Source: JACVRM01 sp046262315 (GTDB taxonomy: Bacteria; Actinomycetota; Thermoleophilia; Gaiellales; Gaiellaceae). Taken from it: a stretch of 23,509 nt of DNA. Position numbers and translations under genes: made by a program. Where the stretch lies: the NCBI GenBank assembly GCA_046262315.1, contig JBHEMZ010000063.1, forward strand, positions 1-23,509, read 5' to 3'. Below are positions 22,474 to 23,509 of the stretch, one piece after another (position 1 is the stretch's first letter; each line of letters starts with the position of its first letter). The notes beneath the pieces are model-generated. The model saw nothing but the letters and a program-made list of their open reading frames with translations. It was not told where the DNA came from and did not search any database.

Positions 22474-22642
22474 CTCACGCGCCGCTCCGAGACGTACGGT
22501 GCGGAGACGGTCGTGACGCTCACGGCCACACCAGCGGCGGCTGGAGATTCGACCGCTGGCGCGGCGAAGCCGACTGCGCGGACGGGGTGGTGACGATGAA
22601 CGCGGCGAGGACGTGCACCGCCGAGTTCAAGAAGTCGCCGCG
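22474..22642 (+). pseudogene. Frameshifted remnant of an InlB-type bacterial repeat domain
   Basis: Two neighbouring frames together spell one surface-repeat domain: first YGAETVVTLTATPAAAG, then GGWRFDRWRGEADCADG followed by VVTMNAARTCTAEFKK. The pattern 'LTATP-x-x-G-x-x-F-x-x-W-G...C...V-T-M-(N/D)-x-x-x-T-C-T-A-x-F' is common in divergent InlB B-repeat domains of secreted actinobacterial proteins. The frames join at about 22530-22545 within a GGCGGC run. There is no start, signal peptide or upstream part; the preceding methyltransferase ends at 22467. It is likely the last domain of a deleted surface protein. The rest of the 253-base gap holds only the promoter of the toxin-antitoxin pair. 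Confidence 0.55.
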
Positions 22643-22683
22643 AGTCGCCCAGCGCTTCCGCGGTCCGCTGGGACCGTCGCTTG

Positions 22684-22726
22684 TGGACACTTCCCGCGGC
22701 CGCGGAAGTACACTAGGGTAGTGCAC
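22684..22726 (+). promoter_or_regulatory. Promoter/operator of the toxin-antitoxin pair
   Basis: TACACT (22709-22714) is placed 6 bases before the GTG at 22721, so transcription likely begins at the start codon; TGGACA at 22684-22689 is a possible -35 with a long spacer of 19. Two inverted repeats overlap it: 22689-22709, with ACTTC/GAAGT arms around CCGCGGCCGCGG, and 22708-22726 (GTACACTA, ggg, TAGTGCAC, 7 of 8 matching). Such repeats are the usual sites for the antitoxin-toxin complex to repress its own gene. Confidence 0.5.
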
Positions 22727-22987
22727 GTGGGCATCCGGGAGCTGCGCGAGAATCTCCGTGCCGTGCTCGAGCGCGTCAAAGCTGGTGACGCGGTCGTGAT
22801 CACCGAGCGTGGCCGGCCGGTCGCGCGCCTCGTGCCGTTGCCGGCGAACGATCCGCTCGAACGGCTCATCGCCGAGGGGCGCGTACGTCGACCACTCGCC
22901 CCCAAGGAGCCGGTCGACGTCACGGGCCTGCCTCGCATGCGCGGGGACAAGACGCTCACGGACTATGTGATCGAAGGGCGCGGCTGA
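22721..22987 (+). CDS. Phd/YefM-family antitoxin
   Basis: 88 residues. Residues 1-50 form the Phd/YefM-like DNA-binding fold (VGIRELRENLRAVLERVKAG, then DAVVITERGRPVARLVPL), which dimerises and binds the operator. The C-terminal part (EPVDVTGLPRMRGDKTLTDYVIEGRG) would wrap the toxin and block its active site. The GTG at 22721 fits a leaderless message with TACACT 6 bases upstream; a GTG two codons later is an alternative. Its stop overlaps the toxin start by 3 bases. It probably represses its own operon through the palindromes ahead of it. Confidence 0.9.
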   Translation: MHVGIRELRENLRAVLERVKAGDAVVITERGRPVARLVPLPANDPLERLIAEGRVRRPLAPKEPVDVTGLPRMRGDKTLTDYVIEGRG

Positions 22988-23400
22988 GGCTCTACCTCGA
23001 CGCTTCGGCGCTCGTCAAGCTCCTGATTCGTGAGCCCGCGACCGAGCAGGTCGAACGGCTGTGGGAGGGGGCCCGGGAGATCGTGAGCTCCGCAATTCTC
23101 TATCCGGAGGCTCGGGCGGCGCTGGCCGCCGCGAACCGGGCGCGGCGGCTCTCCAGGCGCGGGCTCGGCGATGCGCGGGCCGCGCTCGACCTGCGCTGGC
23201 GCTTCGTCTATCCAGCGGCTGTGGACGACGAGGTGGCGGTCAGCGCCGGCCAACTCTCCGAGGCGCTCTCGCTTCGTGCGCTCGATGCGATCCATCTCGC
23301 TACGGCGGTCGCGCTGGCGACCGACGAGCTGGTCGTGGCGACGTGGGATACGCGTCTTGCGACGGCGGCACGCCGCGCCGGGCTCGCCGTCGCGCCCTGA
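22984..23400 (+). CDS. vapC: VapC-family toxin (PIN-domain ribonuclease), CTG start
   Basis: 138 residues forming a PIN domain, a magnesium-dependent RNase that cuts tRNA or rRNA and stops growth when free of antitoxin. All four acidic residues are present: Asp6 (LYLDASALVKL), Glu42 (LYPEARAAL), Asp101 (LRALDAIHLATA) and Asp122 (ATWDTRL). The conserved start of the domain begins two codons after the CTG at 22984, which overlaps the antitoxin stop (CTGA), with GAAGGG 5 bases upstream. The first ATG or GTG in this frame lies 33 codons later and would remove Asp6, so CTG must be the start if the toxin is active. Length is normal for VapC. Confidence 0.9.
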   Translation: MRLYLDASALVKLLIREPATEQVERLWEGAREIVSSAILYPEARAALAAANRARRLSRRGLGDARAALDLRWRFVYPAAVDDEVAVSAGQLSEALSLRALDAIHLATAVALATDELVVATWDTRLATAARRAGLAVAP

Positions 23401-23421
23401 GCGAATTAGCCCGTACGCCGA

Positions 23422-23454
23422 GCCGGGTCACCCCGAGTCCCGGGGTGACCCGGC
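23422..23454. terminator. Bidirectional terminator hairpin after the toxin gene
   Basis: A 14-bp perfect stem (23422-23435 with 23441-23454) closes a 5-base loop between the toxin stop and the end of a convergent gene. No T-run, but it is the strongest hairpin in the region and can serve both directions. Confidence 0.65.
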
Positions 23455-23467
23455 CGCCCGTCCTGTC

Positions 23468-23509
23468 TTAGCCCTGGCCGGAGTTCGAGGCGGAGCGATC
23501 GTCGTCAGC
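23468..23509 (-). CDS. C-terminal end of a convergent gene (partial)
   Basis: Read on the minus strand the window edge gives ADDDRSASNSGQG and then TAA (23468-23470). The low-complexity acidic/Ser tail is plausible for a protein end, and the shared hairpin at 23422-23454 fits a convergent pair. Only 13 codons are visible, so this is tentative and no family can be given. Confidence 0.3.
   Translation of the reverse strand, partial: ADDDRSASNSGQG

Overview
This 23.5 kb window is GC-rich and densely coded, with almost no mobile DNA. It looks like a chromosomal piece of a high-GC actinobacterium. The gene content suggests the Thermoleophilia (Solirubrobacterales/Gaiellales type): a PspA system with the actinobacterial partners PspAA and PspAB, a DUF4383 membrane protein, an RpoD-type sigma factor, many secreted orphan proteins, and several genes with a -10-like hexamer placed so that the start codon is the predicted transcript start. 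The taxonomic assignment is inference from gene content only.

Layout. (1) 1-108: end of an IS630-type transposase, then a strong hairpin. (2) 357-4764: a large secreted beta-propeller/PKD protein and a small secreted orphan. (3) 4879-5064: a truncated SnoaL-like ORF. (4) 5235-7468, minus strand: HAD phosphatase and flavin reductase (overlapping genes), a strong hairpin, then the twin-arginine translocase pair tatA-tatC. (5) 7535-10220, minus: ferritin-like protein, secreted orphan, helical orphan and DUF4383 membrane protein, mostly separated by hairpins. (6) 10354-11388: RpoD-type sigma factor with a perfect terminator hairpin. (7) 11677-12357, minus: Fe/Mn superoxide dismutase, followed by nested hairpins. 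(8) 12572-13021: small secreted beta-sandwich protein. (9) 13131-15103, minus: serS, tRNA-Ser(UGA), a frameshifted small membrane ORF and a three-helix membrane protein. (10) 15258-15692, minus: cytochrome c lipoprotein.

(11) 15789-20716 is an envelope-stress island: htpX-pspAB on the plus strand converge, with a 5-bp gap, on the minus-strand chain pspA-pspAA-bicupin-lysyl oxidase-like, in which every junction overlaps. From the 37-bp pspA upstream gap a plus-strand chain diverges: MBL-fold hydrolase, LolA/RseB-like secreted protein and O-methyltransferase. (12) 22474-22642: a frameshifted remnant of a surface-repeat domain. (13) 22721-23400: a Phd-family antitoxin/VapC toxin pair with its own operator-like palindromes, a hairpin, and the last codons of a convergent gene at the window edge.

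How the genes fit together. PspA, PspAA, PspAB and the membrane protease HtpX form a coherent membrane-integrity module. The coupled bicupin and secreted lysyl oxidase-like copper protein are the least expected members and the best lead for something new. SerRS sits directly upstream of a cognate tRNA-Ser. The Tat translocase sits next to a ferritin-like protein whose signal carries only one of the two arginines. No CRISPR array, rRNA, prophage or intact insertion sequence is visible.
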